From VGDP01 sp040905845 (GTDB taxonomy: Bacteria; Pseudomonadota; Alphaproteobacteria; SP197), in contig JBBDQV010000042.1 in NCBI GenBank assembly GCA_040905845.1, positions 1 to 9,996 of the forward strand: a stretch of 9,996 nt of DNA. The letters run 5' to 3'. A program made the translations under genes and the position numbers. Positions 1-7,893 of this stretch are shown here, one piece after another; position 1 is the first letter of the stretch; each line of letters begins with the position of its first letter. Below the pieces are notes generated by a model. That model made no database searches. It saw only the letters and a program-made list of their open reading frames with translations, and was not told the DNA's origin.

Positions 1-59
1 ATCCCCGCCACCGATAACCAATTGCAATTATTCGCTTAACCACCGGACAGTAGTGCCAC
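1..59. other. AT-rich non-coding stretch downstream of smr
   Basis: This short stretch follows the smr stop codon and has about 48% G+C by hand count, against roughly 70% in the adjoining genes. It contains a perfect 10-base palindrome, AATTGCAATT, at 20-29. Read on the minus strand away from smr it begins GGCACTACTGTCCGG. No gene, clear terminator hairpin or RNA is visible. The composition change could mark the edge of another mobile or intergenic unit that continues outside the window, but too little is present to identify it. Confidence 0.4.
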
Positions 60-620
60 TCACCCCTTCTTCCTGAGCAGCACGTAGAGCGCGCCGTCGC
101 CGCCGTGGCGCGGTTGGGCCGTGGCGAAGGCGAGCACGCGCGGGCGCAGCGCGGGCTCGTTGAGCCAGCGCGGCACCAGCTCGCGCAGCACGCCGGCACC
201 TTCGGCCCCGCGCCGGCCGTGGCCGGTGACGACGAGAACGCAGGTTCGCTCGCGCCCCTGGCACGCGGCGAGGAAGGGAACCAGCGCGTCGTGCGCGCGG
301 GCCCGCGAGAGGCCGTGCAGGTCGATCGTGGCCTCGATCGGCAGCAGGCCCCGGTTAAGGCGTTGCAACGTGCGCCGGTCGAGCCCCGGTCCCTTGCCGG
401 CGTGGAGCGCGGGCGCGGTTCCCGCCTTGGGCGCGGCCGGCGGCGCACGCTCCTCGCGAGTGGGTACGACAGGCGCCTTGGCCGGCTCGGCGGGCGGCGC
501 GACCTCGGGCTTGCGCGGCGGCGCCTTGCCGGGCAGGGGATCGGTGCCGCGCATGGCCCACCACCAGGCGAGCTCGTCCTCGGCCGTGCGGCGGCGCGGT
601 TTCCGATCACGCGTCGCCAT
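60..620 (-). CDS. smr: Smr-domain protein (Smr/MutS2 C-terminal family)
   Basis: This encodes a 186-residue protein with a C-terminal Smr domain, the fold found at the end of MutS2 and in stand-alone Smr proteins that nick or bind branched DNA or act on RNA. Residues 1-80 are a basic, Pro/Ala-rich, probably disordered region starting MATRDRKPRRR. The domain runs from about 95 to 185 and shows the IDLHG motif (99-103), TGHG (132-135, the loop usually written GxG) and the closing HGGDGALYVLL segment (172-182). The ATG at 620 is preferred over an in-frame start at 653, because the protein then begins with the basic leader typical of alphaproteobacterial Smr proteins and overlaps the lutC end by only 14 bases. 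No Shine-Dalgarno is seen, so translation is probably coupled to lutC. In related genomes this gene usually follows mltA; here the lut operon and other genes lie between them. The substrate cannot be predicted. Confidence 0.9.
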   Translation of the reverse strand: MATRDRKPRRRTAEDELAWWWAMRGTDPLPGKAPPRKPEVAPPAEPAKAPVVPTREERAPPAAPKAGTAPALHAGKGPGLDRRTLQRLNRGLLPIEATIDLHGLSRARAHDALVPFLAACQGRERTCVLVVTGHGRRGAEGAGVLRELVPRWLNEPALRPRVLAFATAQPRHGGDGALYVLLRKKG

Positions 621-1269
621 CGACCAGCACGATGTGCAGCCGGCGCGGGCCATGGGCGCCGCGCTGGATCGTCTGCTCGATGTCGGCGGTGCGCGACGGC
701 CCGGTAATCAGGTTGACCGTGCGCGGAATGACGGCGTGCTCGGCGCGCAGCCGCGCCCAGATCTCCTCGTACGTCCCGGCGACGTGGCGTGTCGGCAGCA
801 CGACGACATGGGTCTCGGACAGGAAGTTGAGCGTGGTCGGGTTCGCCGGCCCCGACAGGATGACCAGCGTGCCGGTCTCGGCGACGGCGCCGAACGCGCC
901 GGTGATGCCGACCAGATCATCGCCCTCGGTGCGTCCACGCCTGAGCTTCAGCATGGGCGCGCCGCCCCACGGCAGCGCGTCGAGGAAGGGATCGGGGGCA
1001 ATCGCCGCCTCGGCCGGCAGGTTCTGGGACGCGAGGTAGCGCGCGATCGCCGCCGGCAGCTCGGCCATCGAGGCCAGCCGCTCGCTAGTGCCGCCGACCT
1101 CGCCCGCCATGGCACGGAACAGCGCGACGCGGTCCTCGTGGCCGACCAGGCCGCGCGCCGGTACCAGGTTCGGCGCGTGGCGCGCCAGGCGGTCCTCGAC
1201 CGCGGCGGGGTCGGTGCGCCCCAGCGCCTTGCGCACACGGCCGAGGATGTCGTCGCGCGAAGCGCTCAC
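607..1269 (-). CDS. lutC: LutC/YkgG-family lactate utilization protein (LUD domain)
   Basis: This is the third subunit of the LutABC (LldEFG) L-lactate oxidation complex, a cytoplasmic NAD-independent system that converts L-lactate to pyruvate. The 220-residue product is a single LUD (DUF162) domain. It has an N-terminal helix, SRDDILGRVRKALGR, and the family core GITGAFGAVAETGTLVI at 121-137, followed by LPTRHVAG near 159 and a C-terminal ITGPSRTADIEQT stretch (188-200) typical of LutC. Length fits the family. The start is a GTG at 1269 that overlaps the lutB TGA (GTGA), indicating translational coupling; the reading frame stays open far upstream inside lutB, but that extension is a high-GC shadow. 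LutC has no metal-binding cysteines, and its exact role in the complex is less clear than that of LutA and LutB. Confidence 0.93.
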   Translation of the reverse strand: MSASRDDILGRVRKALGRTDPAAVEDRLARHAPNLVPARGLVGHEDRVALFRAMAGEVGGTSERLASMAELPAAIARYLASQNLPAEAAIAPDPFLDALPWGGAPMLKLRRGRTEGDDLVGITGAFGAVAETGTLVILSGPANPTTLNFLSETHVVVLPTRHVAGTYEEIWARLRAEHAVIPRTVNLITGPSRTADIEQTIQRGAHGPRRLHIVLVDGDA

Positions 1270-2681
1270 CGCCGGCCCGCGGCCCACAGGGAATGAAACG
1301 TGCGGCCTTCGGGCGCCGGCAGGTCGCGGCTCGCGGTCCAGCCGCCGGCGAGCGGCAGGCGCGCGATCCGGCCGCGCCCGCTGCCGAGCGTCGCCAGGAT
1401 GCGCGCCGCGAGCGCCGCGACGCTCCGGTAGAGCCTGGGCCGCGCCGCAACGAAGCACCACAGCCCTAGGCCCCGGCGCGCCGCGGCCGGCGCCAGCCCC
1501 GTGGCGAATTCGCGCTCGCGCCAATGGCGCAGCATGCGCGGCAGCGGGATGCGCATCGGGCAGACCTCCTCGCAACGCCCGCACAAGGTCGAGGCGTTGG
1601 GCAAATGGTGCGCCTCGGCCAGCCCGATCAGCGCCGGGCTCAAGACGGCGCCCATGGGGCCGGGGTAGACCCAGCCGTAGGCGTGCCCGCCCACGGTGCC
1701 GTAGACCGGGCAGTGGTTGAGGCAGGCGCCGCAGCGGATGCAGCGCAGGATGTCCTGGAGCTCGGTGCCCAGGAGCTCCGATCGACCGTTGTCGAGCAGC
1801 ACGACGTGGAACGCCGCCGGCCCATCCAGGTCGCCGGGTCGGCGCGGCCCGGCGCTGAACGTCGTGTAGGTCGAGAACTCCTGGCCCGTGGCCGAGCGCG
1901 CGAGCACGCGCAGAATGGTCGTCGCGTCCTCGAGCGTCGGCACGACCTTCTCGAGGCTGGCCAGCACGACATGGACGCCGGGCAGCGTCTGGGTCAGGTC
2001 GCCATTGCCTTCGTTGGTCACGATCACGGTCTGGCCGGTCTCGGCGATCAGGAAGTTGGCGCCGGTGATGCCGACGTCGGCCTCGAGGAACCGGCGGCGC
2101 AAGACCTCGCGCGCCTCGGTCACCAGCTCGGGAATGCCGTCGAGCCGCTTGGACCGATCGCCCGCGTGGTGGTGGGCGACGAACAGGTCGCTGATCTGCT
2201 CTTTGTTCTTGTGCACCGCGGGCGCGATGATGTGGCTCGGCGGCTCGTGGGCGAGCTGGATGATGTACTCGCCGAGGTCGGTCTCCACGGGCTGGATGCC
2301 GTTGGCCTCGAGGAACGGGTTGAGCCCGATCTCCTCGGCGATCATGGTCTTGCCCTTGGTCACCGTGCGCGCGTTCACCGCCCGGCAGATGCCGAGCACC
2401 ACCGCGCGCGCCTCGGCCGCGTCGCGGCACCAGTGAACCATCCCGCCCGTCTCGACGACCTTCGCCTCGAAGCGCTCGAGGTAGAGGTCGAGGTGGGCGA
2501 GGGTGTGGTCCTTGATCGCCTTCGCCTGGTCCCTGAGCGCGTCGAACTCCGGCAGCTTGGCGCGCGCCTGGGCCCGCTTGTCGATGAAATGCCCCTTGAG
2601 CCGCGCAAGCGCCTTCTGGAGCTGGGCGTCGGCGATCGCCGCGCGCGCGTTCGCCGGAAAGTCGTGGGCCGTCGAATGCAT
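1266..2681 (-). CDS. lutB: LutB/LldF iron-sulfur subunit of L-lactate oxidation complex
   Basis: This 471-residue protein is the iron-sulfur electron-transfer subunit of the LutABC complex. Residues about 60-300 form a LUD domain, with VTKGKTMIAEEIGLN around 107-121 and the conserved TGANFLIAETG near 206-216. A ferredoxin-like module follows: the first cluster motif is C314-x2-C317-x2-C320-x3-C324-P and the second is C367-x2-C370-x3-C374-P, continuing into MRIPLP. The C-terminal tail (about 385-471) is the DUF3390-like helical region usual for the family. Length matches full-length LutB and nothing is missing. The ATG at 2681 lies 4 bases after the lutA stop, behind a G/A-rich stretch (GGCGAGGCGAG) that may serve as ribosome binding site. 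The family feeds electrons from lactate oxidation towards the respiratory chain; the acceptor here is unknown. Confidence 0.96.
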   Translation of the reverse strand: MHSTAHDFPANARAAIADAQLQKALARLKGHFIDKRAQARAKLPEFDALRDQAKAIKDHTLAHLDLYLERFEAKVVETGGMVHWCRDAAEARAVVLGICRAVNARTVTKGKTMIAEEIGLNPFLEANGIQPVETDLGEYIIQLAHEPPSHIIAPAVHKNKEQISDLFVAHHHAGDRSKRLDGIPELVTEAREVLRRRFLEADVGITGANFLIAETGQTVIVTNEGNGDLTQTLPGVHVVLASLEKVVPTLEDATTILRVLARSATGQEFSTYTTFSAGPRRPGDLDGPAAFHVVLLDNGRSELLGTELQDILRCIRCGACLNHCPVYGTVGGHAYGWVYPGPMGAVLSPALIGLAEAHHLPNASTLCGRCEEVCPMRIPLPRMLRHWREREFATGLAPAAARRGLGLWCFVAARPRLYRSVAALAARILATLGSGRGRIARLPLAGGWTASRDLPAPEGRTFHSLWAAGRR

Positions 2682-2685
2682 GGGG

Positions 2686-3450
2686 CTAGCTCGCCTCGCC
2701 GATCGCCGGGACGTTGGCCATGCCGGCGAGCACCTCGGCGACGTGGCGCGCGGTCATCGGGCGCCCTTCGCGCCCGAGCCGGCCGGCCATGTTGAGCAGG
2801 CATCCCATGTCGCCGGCGAGCAGCGTCGCGGCGCCCGTGTTCGCCGCGTCGGCGACCTTGTCGGCGACCATGCGCGCGGAGATCTCGGGGTACTTGACGC
2901 AGAACGTGCCGCCGAAGCCGCAGCAGACTTCCGGATGCTTCATCTCCTTGAGCGCGAGCCCGGCGCCCGTGGCCAGCAGCTTGCGCGGCTGGCCGTGCAC
3001 GCCGAGCTCGCGCAGGCCCGAGCACCCATCGTGGTAGGTGACCGCGCCGTCGAACGCGGCCGCGACGCGTTCGACGCCGGCGACGTCGACCAGGAACTCG
3101 ACCAGCTCGTGGGTTCGACGGCTAAGCGCGTGGGCGCGCGGCTCCCACACCAGGTCGCCCTTGAACACCTCGGGGTAGTGCACCTTGATCATGCCGGCGC
3201 AACTGCCCGAGGGCGCGACCACGTGATCGTAGCCCTCGAACGCCTCGATGACCTGTTCGGCGAGCCGGCGCGCCGACGCGCGGTCGCCCGAGTTCCAGCC
3301 CGGCTGGCCGCAGCACGTCTGCACCGGCACCGCGACCGCGTAGCCGGCGGCCTCGATCAGGCGCGCGGCGGCGAACCCCACGGTCGGCCGGAACAGGTCG
3401 ACCAGGCACGTGACGAACAAGGCGACACTTCCGCGCGGGCTGTGCGGCAC
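2686..3450 (-). CDS. lutA: LutA/LldE subunit of L-lactate oxidation complex (CCG-domain protein)
   Basis: This is the first gene of the lactate operon, a 254-residue protein with two cysteine-rich CCG domains like those of heterodisulfide reductase and glycolate oxidase GlcF. The family uses them to bind iron-sulfur centres and pass electrons. The N-terminal segment VALFVTCLVD is the LutA signature. The first domain has C15, TCCGQPG (C46, C47) and GSCAG (C84). The second has DGCSG (C143), VCCGFGGTFC (C176, C177, C184) and MGC (C217). The GTG at 3450 is chosen because GAGGAG lies 6 bases upstream and the protein then begins just before the family N-terminus. The frame stays open to a TTG at 3504, which has no ribosome binding site. 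Product length is close to the usual 240-250. No GntR-type lutR or lactate permease flanks it here. Confidence 0.95.
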   Translation of the reverse strand: MPHSPRGSVALFVTCLVDLFRPTVGFAAARLIEAAGYAVAVPVQTCCGQPGWNSGDRASARRLAEQVIEAFEGYDHVVAPSGSCAGMIKVHYPEVFKGDLVWEPRAHALSRRTHELVEFLVDVAGVERVAAAFDGAVTYHDGCSGLRELGVHGQPRKLLATGAGLALKEMKHPEVCCGFGGTFCVKYPEISARMVADKVADAANTGAATLLAGDMGCLLNMAGRLGREGRPMTARHVAEVLAGMANVPAIGEAS

Positions 3451-3456
3451 GTCGGG

Positions 3457-3462
3457 CTCCTC
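3457..3462 (-). promoter_or_regulatory. Ribosome binding site of lutA
   Basis: GAGGAG on the minus strand sits 6 bases before the GTG at 3450. It is the only good Shine-Dalgarno near the 5' end of the lutA frame and decides the start in favour of the GTG over the upstream TTG at 3504. Confidence 0.7.
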
Positions 3463-3475
3463 GAAGGACGGCCAG

Positions 3476-3504
3476 AGAATGGGTCGGGCGCAACGGCCGC
3501 GCAA
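3476..3504 (-). promoter_or_regulatory. Possible sigma-70-like promoter of the lut operon
   Basis: On the minus strand, TTGCGC (3504-3499) is followed after 17 bases by CATTCT (3481-3476). Each hexamer matches only about three consensus positions, but the spacing is ideal. It would start transcription near 3470, giving a short leader that includes the lutA ribosome binding site. In such GC-rich DNA this match could easily be chance. Confidence 0.2.
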
Positions 3505-3534
3505 GCGCGACGGACGGCGCCCCTCCAGCTCCGC

Positions 3535-3564
3535 TTGTAACAGGCGAATCAGCCCGACTACTCT
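3535..3564 (+). promoter_or_regulatory. Possible promoter of the restriction-modification gene
   Basis: TTGTAA (3535-3540) and TACTCT (3559-3564) are separated by 18 bases and would place a transcription start near 3571, about 20 bases before the ATG. The -35 hexamer matches four of six consensus positions and the -10 three of six. This is the best candidate in the gap but is weak. Confidence 0.25.
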
Positions 3565-3582
3565 GACCTTGGGGCGTCGATT

Positions 3583-3588
3583 GGGGGA
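3583..3588 (+). promoter_or_regulatory. Ribosome binding site of the restriction-modification gene
   Basis: GGGGGA lies 3 bases before the ATG at 3592, a somewhat short spacing. It sits between GATT (3579-3582) and AATC (3588-3591), which could pair as a four-base stem; the stem is too short to claim regulation. Confidence 0.45.
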
Positions 3589-3591
3589 ATC

Positions 3592-6500
3592 ATGCAGGGC
3601 CTGCTATTCACGCAGGACTTCCTGTTGGAAGGCATCACCGAGACAGAGGCTTGGCGTGGGCTTCCGGGCGATGAGCTTGCGGCGTTCAGGACCCGTGTGG
3701 CCGAGGTGTTCGCCAGATTTCCTGTTGAGGAAAGCCCCAACGAAGCCACGACGGAGCGCAACCTTATCGACCCCGTTCTGAGGGCGCTGGGGTGGCAAGA
3801 CTTTCTCGTCCAGCAGTCGGCGGGTCCTCGCCGCGAAAGCGTTCCGGACTACTTGCTGTTTCGCAATGCGGAAGCCATGCGTGTGGCGAACCGCCGGCGT
3901 CGGGATGACGAACGGTACCGACACGGCACCGCCATCGTCGAGGCCAAGGCATGGCAGCGTCCGCTCGATCGCGCACCGGGCCATCGCGGCGCAGAACCCG
4001 ATCTGTTCGATGACGGTGTGCCATCGACCCAGATGCTTCGCTATTTGACGCGCGCTGAAACTGCGTCGGACCGGCGAATCCAATGGGGCATTCTGACCAA
4101 CGGGCGGCTTTGGCGCCTTTATTTTCAGGGTGCCCGGTCGCGCACCGAGGAGTTTCTCGAGCTGGACCTGGCCCTCCTTGTCGGCGCGCCGGGCGTGGTA
4201 CCCGATCTGTTCGCGCAGGAGAACACGTCACCCGATCACCTCCTCAAGGTCTTTCTCCTCGCCTTCCGCAGGAACGCGTTCTTGCCCGAAGCGGACGGCC
4301 GGACTTTCCATGTCAATGCGCTCGCAGAAGGACGCCATTGGGAAGTCAGGGTCGCGGAAGACCTCAGTCGAGTCGTCTTCGATGACGTGTTTCCCTCGCT
4401 CGTTCGTATCCTGACGGCTCGCGATCCTGGGGCACCGCGACTGCCCTCAGCGGAATATCTGGAAGAAGTTCGCGTCGCGGCGTTGACCTTGCTATACCGA
4501 CTGCTATTCGTGCTCTACGCCGAGGATCGCGGGCTGCTTCCTGTGCGCGAAGAGCGTTACAGAGTTTACGCATTGCGCAGGATTCGCGACGATGTGCGTG
4601 AACGCATCGATAGTCGCGACGCCTTCAGCCACACTCAGGAACGGCTCCATAGCAATCTGAAGGAACTTTTCCGCGCCATCCACGGTGGCGACGAAGGGAT
4701 TGGCCTGCCGCCTTACAACGGCGGCCTGTTCGATCCGTTGCTACACCCCCTTCTCGAGCGGGTGACGATTCCCGACGCGGACTTTGCGGCCATTCTCGAC
4801 GCGCTGTCACGGCGCGAGGAGGGAGGGCGCCGAAAGTGGATCAACTATCGCGACCTTTCGGTCCAGCAACTCGGCTCGATCTACGAGCGCCTCTTGGAGC
4901 GCGCCGTCGTGCAGAACGCGGACGAAGTGATCACGGTTCAGCCGGATGCCTTCGCCCGCAGGACGACGGGCAGTTACTACACTCACCAGGACCTAGTGGA
5001 CCTGATCATCAAGCGCGCCGTCGGCCCGCTTCTCGACGAAAGGTGGACCGCGTTTGAAGCGAAGTGCAACGAGCTGCGGTCAGCAAGAAGCCCGAGGTTC
5101 CAACGCATAGCGGATTTGCAGCATATCGACGCGGCGACCGCGTTCCTCGACATCAAGGTCTGTGACCCGGCCATGGGCAGCGGGCACTTCCTGGTTTCCC
5201 TTGTCGATTACCTCGCTGATCGCACGCTCCAGGCCGTCGCCGACGCCGAGGACATGGTGACCTGGGCGGACAAGGAGGCGCCCTATCGCTCACCACTCGG
5301 TGTCCGCATTGCCGAGATTCGACGGCGCATCCTGGAGAACGCCCACGCGGGAAACTGGACGATCGACGAGGACCAACTCGACGATCGCCGCATCGTGCGG
5401 CGCATGATCCTGAAGCGCGTGATCTACGGCGTGGACAAGAACCCCATGGCCGTCGAGTTGGCCAAGGTCGCGCTCTGGCTCCACACGTTCACGGTGGGCG
5501 CGCCTTTGTCGTTCCTCGACCACCACCTGCGCTGTGGCGATGCGCTGTTCGGTGAATGGGTCGGGCAGACGATGGCCGACATCAGGCGGCGCTACGGGTT
5601 ATTCGTGAACGAATATGTGCAGCGGGCACAGAATACCGCGGCGGGCATGCAGCATATCGAGCAGTTGACCGACGCGGACATCGCGGAGGCCAAGGCGTCA
5701 TCGGCTGAGTTCGAGGGAATCGTCACGGCGACTGCTCCCCTGGAATCGTTTCTCGATGTGCGACAGGGGCTTCGTTGGCTTTCGGACTCGGGTCCTTTGG
5801 CCGGTTTCAAGCGCGAGGCCGTCGATGGACTTCTTAGCGGAAACTTCGGTGATCCGGTCGCCATCGCGGAAGGAAGCGTGACCATCGAGGTCCCCACGGT
5901 CGAAGGCGCGCCGAAGGCGGATGCACAACATGGGAAAGCGAAGAAAGCAACCGGTTACGACGATCGGACCGTGCGGATCGCGATCGTGGCCGCGGTCGAG
6001 GGTTCTCGAGCTATCGCGAGTCGAGAGCGCTTCTTGCACTGGGAAGTCGCGTTTCCTGGCGTCTGGCGCAATTGGGAAAGCCTCGAACCTCATGGAGGCT
6101 TCGACGCGGTTATCGGCAACCCGCCTTGGGATCGTATCAAGCTCCAGGAGGTCGAATGGTTCGCCGGACGCCGGCGCGACATCGCGACGGCCGCCCGCGC
6201 CTCGGACCGCAAGGCCATGATCGACAGGTTGCGCCGACGGCACGATCCGCTCTGGCGCGACTATGAGGAGGCGAAGCACCGCGCCGAGACCATGGCCAAC
6301 GTCGCGCGCTCGTGCGGCGATTTCCCCTTGCTGTCGGCGGGCGACATCAACCTCTATGCCCTGTTCGTCGAGCGCGCGCACAGGCTGGTGAAATCGGATG
6401 GTCTGGTCGGCTTGCTCACCCCGTCGGGCATCGCTTCCGACTTGACCGCGAGCCGCTTCTTTCGCGGAATCGCAACCACGGGCCGGCTGGCCGCGCTCTT

Positions 6501-7875
6501 CGATTTCGAGAACAGGAGACCCGGCGAAAAGCATTTCTTCCCGGATGTCGATAGCCGCTTCAAGTTCTGCGTCTATGTCGCCCGCGGCGAGGGACGGCGA
6601 TTCAATCACGCCGACTGCGCTTTCTATCTGCATGGCGTGAACGAACTCGATAGCCCGGAGCGTCGGTTCGCCCTCACCGCCGCCGATTTCGAGCGCATCA
6701 ACCCCAACACGGGCACGGCGCCAGTGTTCCGCACCCGGCGCGACGCCGAACTGACGAAAGCGATCTATGGGAGCGCGCCCGTACTGGTCGATCGTCGCGA
6801 GAGCCCGCCGACTTTCGCGTGGCCCGTGCGCTACGTCCGCATGTTCGACATGACCAACGACGCCGGATTGTTTCGAACGCGGGAGGAACTCCAAGCGGAT
6901 GGCTTCTACCCGGTCGCTGGCAACCGGCTTCTGCGCGGCGACGACGTCTTCGTTCCACTCTACGAAGGCAAGATGGTCCAGGCATACGACCACCGCGCCG
7001 CGAGTGTCGTCGTGAACCTGGACAACGTCAACCGGCCGGCCCAACCCATGCCGGCGACCGACGACCAGCACGCCGATGTGAATTGGTGTCCAGCACCTCA
7101 GTTCTTCGTTTCTGCGCATGAATCGGAATCACGGGTAGTCGTATTCCGGCCGACGCCTGGCAATCGTGATTCCCGTATAATCGACTGCGCGGCAGCGTGG
7201 TTCCTCGCCTTCAAGGACGTGACGGCGCCGACGAACGTGCGAACCATGATCGCGGGAATCATTCCTCGCACGTCCGTCGGAAATACACTCCCGCTCCTCT
7301 TGCCTTCGGTGTCACTCACGCCCCATCCCGAAGCACCGCATGAGAAGTGGCAACGCTTCGAGGAAGACGTTAAATCTCAGATTGCGCGGTATGTCGGGAT
7401 AGCGCCGCTCTTGCTCGCGAACCTCAACGCATTCGCGTATGACTATTTCGCACGTCAGAAGGTGCATGGCCAGCACCTGAACTTCTTCATCGTCGAGCAA
7501 GTTCCCGTGATCGCTGAGCACAGTTTCGAGCAGCGCTTTGGTCGCCTGACGGCTCGCGAGCTGGTATGCCGAGAGGTGCTTAGGCTCACCTACACGTCGC
7601 ACGAGATGGCGCCGTTCGCGCGAGACATGGGCAACGACGGCCCGCCGTTCCAATGGGACGCGGAGGACCGCCGACACCGACGCGCTCGCCTCGATTCGGT
7701 TTTCTTCCACCTTTACGGGATCGCCCGCGATGATGCCGCCTATGTCCTCGATACGTTTCCCATCGTGCGCCGGGAGGACGAGGCCGCGTTCGGCCGCTAT
7801 CGCACCAAGGACCTCGTCCTCGGGTACATGAACGCGCTTGCCGCCGGCGACACGGACACGGTCGTCGATGCCTGA
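3592..7875 (+). CDS. Single-chain restriction-modification protein, type IIG-like (nuclease plus Eco57I-type N6-adenine methyltransferase)
   Basis: This 1427-residue protein combines DNA cleavage and adenine methylation. Residues about 45-200 form a PD-(D/E)XK nuclease of the HsdR-N type: ERNLIDPVLRALGW (55-68), catalytic D86 in VPDYLLF, E117 and K119 in IVEAKA, then STQMLRYL (145-152) and WGILTNGRLWRLY (165-177). A helical connector follows, including YRLLFVLYAEDRGLLP (302-317). The methyltransferase has motif X (TGSYYTHQDLVDLI, 459-472), motif I (DPAMGSGHFL, 525-534), the acidic D615 of YGVDKNPMA, CGDAL (648-652) and catalytic NPPW (843-846). About 190 residues with a charged linker separate CGDAL from NPPW. 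The C-terminal part, about 1060-1400, with PLYEGKMVQAYDHR and ARQKVHGQHLNFF, is the likely target-recognition region. No helicase motif is seen. It is divergent from lutA, convergent with the methyltransferase gene 18 bases downstream, and lower in G+C than both. A DISARM DrmMI-like methylase is an alternative, but no partner genes are present. Recognition site unknown. Confidence 0.85.
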   Translation: MQGLLFTQDFLLEGITETEAWRGLPGDELAAFRTRVAEVFARFPVEESPNEATTERNLIDPVLRALGWQDFLVQQSAGPRRESVPDYLLFRNAEAMRVANRRRRDDERYRHGTAIVEAKAWQRPLDRAPGHRGAEPDLFDDGVPSTQMLRYLTRAETASDRRIQWGILTNGRLWRLYFQGARSRTEEFLELDLALLVGAPGVVPDLFAQENTSPDHLLKVFLLAFRRNAFLPEADGRTFHVNALAEGRHWEVRVAEDLSRVVFDDVFPSLVRILTARDPGAPRLPSAEYLEEVRVAALTLLYRLLFVLYAEDRGLLPVREERYRVYALRRIRDDVRERIDSRDAFSHTQERLHSNLKELFRAIHGGDEGIGLPPYNGGLFDPLLHPLLERVTIPDADFAAILDALSRREEGGRRKWINYRDLSVQQLGSIYERLLERAVVQNADEVITVQPDAFARRTTGSYYTHQDLVDLIIKRAVGPLLDERWTAFEAKCNELRSARSPRFQRIADLQHIDAATAFLDIKVCDPAMGSGHFLVSLVDYLADRTLQAVADAEDMVTWADKEAPYRSPLGVRIAEIRRRILENAHAGNWTIDEDQLDDRRIVRRMILKRVIYGVDKNPMAVELAKVALWLHTFTVGAPLSFLDHHLRCGDALFGEWVGQTMADIRRRYGLFVNEYVQRAQNTAAGMQHIEQLTDADIAEAKASSAEFEGIVTATAPLESFLDVRQGLRWLSDSGPLAGFKREAVDGLLSGNFGDPVAIAEGSVTIEVPTVEGAPKADAQHGKAKKATGYDDRTVRIAIVAAVEGSRAIASRERFLHWEVAFPGVWRNWESLEPHGGFDAVIGNPPWDRIKLQEVEWFAGRRRDIATAARASDRKAMIDRLRRRHDPLWRDYEEAKHRAETMANVARSCGDFPLLSAGDINLYALFVERAHRLVKSDGLVGLLTPSGIASDLTASRFFRGIATTGRLAALFDFENRRPGEKHFFPDVDSRFKFCVYVARGEGRRFNHADCAFYLHGVNELDSPERRFALTAADFERINPNTGTAPVFRTRRDAELTKAIYGSAPVLVDRRESPPTFAWPVRYVRMFDMTNDAGLFRTREELQADGFYPVAGNRLLRGDDVFVPLYEGKMVQAYDHRAASVVVNLDNVNRPAQPMPATDDQHADVNWCPAPQFFVSAHESESRVVVFRPTPGNRDSRIIDCAAAWFLAFKDVTAPTNVRTMIAGIIPRTSVGNTLPLLLPSVSLTPHPEAPHEKWQRFEEDVKSQIARYVGIAPLLLANLNAFAYDYFARQKVHGQHLNFFIVEQVPVIAEHSFEQRFGRLTARELVCREVLRLTYTSHEMAPFARDMGNDGPPFQWDAEDRRHRRARLDSVFFHLYGIARDDAAYVLDTFPIVRREDEAAFGRYRTKDLVLGYMNALAAGDTDTVVDA

Positions 7876-7893
7876 TGGCGCGACGGGCGGCGC

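Larger units (their letters stand above)
3451..3591. promoter_or_regulatory. Divergent intergenic region between lutA and the restriction-modification gene
   Basis: This 141-base stretch separates two divergently transcribed genes and so should contain the promoters for both the lutABC-smr operon and the plus-strand restriction-modification gene. It is the only substantial non-coding gap in the interior of the window. No convincing palindromic operator for a lactate regulator and no restriction-system controller box was seen. Confidence 0.6.

Noticed and set aside
1623..1677. Possible missing fourth cysteine in the second LutB cluster
   Set aside because: The C-x2-C-x3-C-P pattern is the normal arrangement in LutB proteins and is not a lesion.
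607..2430. 607-codon frame that would make a much longer LutC
   Set aside because: The first roughly 387 residues are an out-of-frame reading of lutB, rich in Arg and Pro; the family domain starts at the GTG at 1269, which overlaps the lutB stop.
1524..2795. 423-codon open frame on the plus strand opposite lutB
   Set aside because: It is a mirror of the lutB coding frame with a biased Arg/Val/Gly/Leu composition and no motif; lutB itself has full iron-sulfur signatures.
5698..7119. 473-codon open frame on the minus strand inside the restriction-modification gene
   Set aside because: It is antisense to a gene with clear nuclease and methyltransferase motifs, its translation is rich in Arg, Ala and Gly with no recognisable domain, and long antisense frames are common in GC-rich DNA.
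3592..7875. Membership in a DISARM, BREX or type I restriction system
   Set aside because: No helicase, DUF1998, phospholipase D, PglZ, BrxC or HsdS-like gene lies beside it; both neighbours are housekeeping-type genes. Partners farther away cannot be excluded, but nothing here supports them.
7876..7893. Bidirectional terminator between the convergent genes
   Set aside because: The 18-base gap is GC-rich, but I see no stable inverted repeat with a T-run on either strand.
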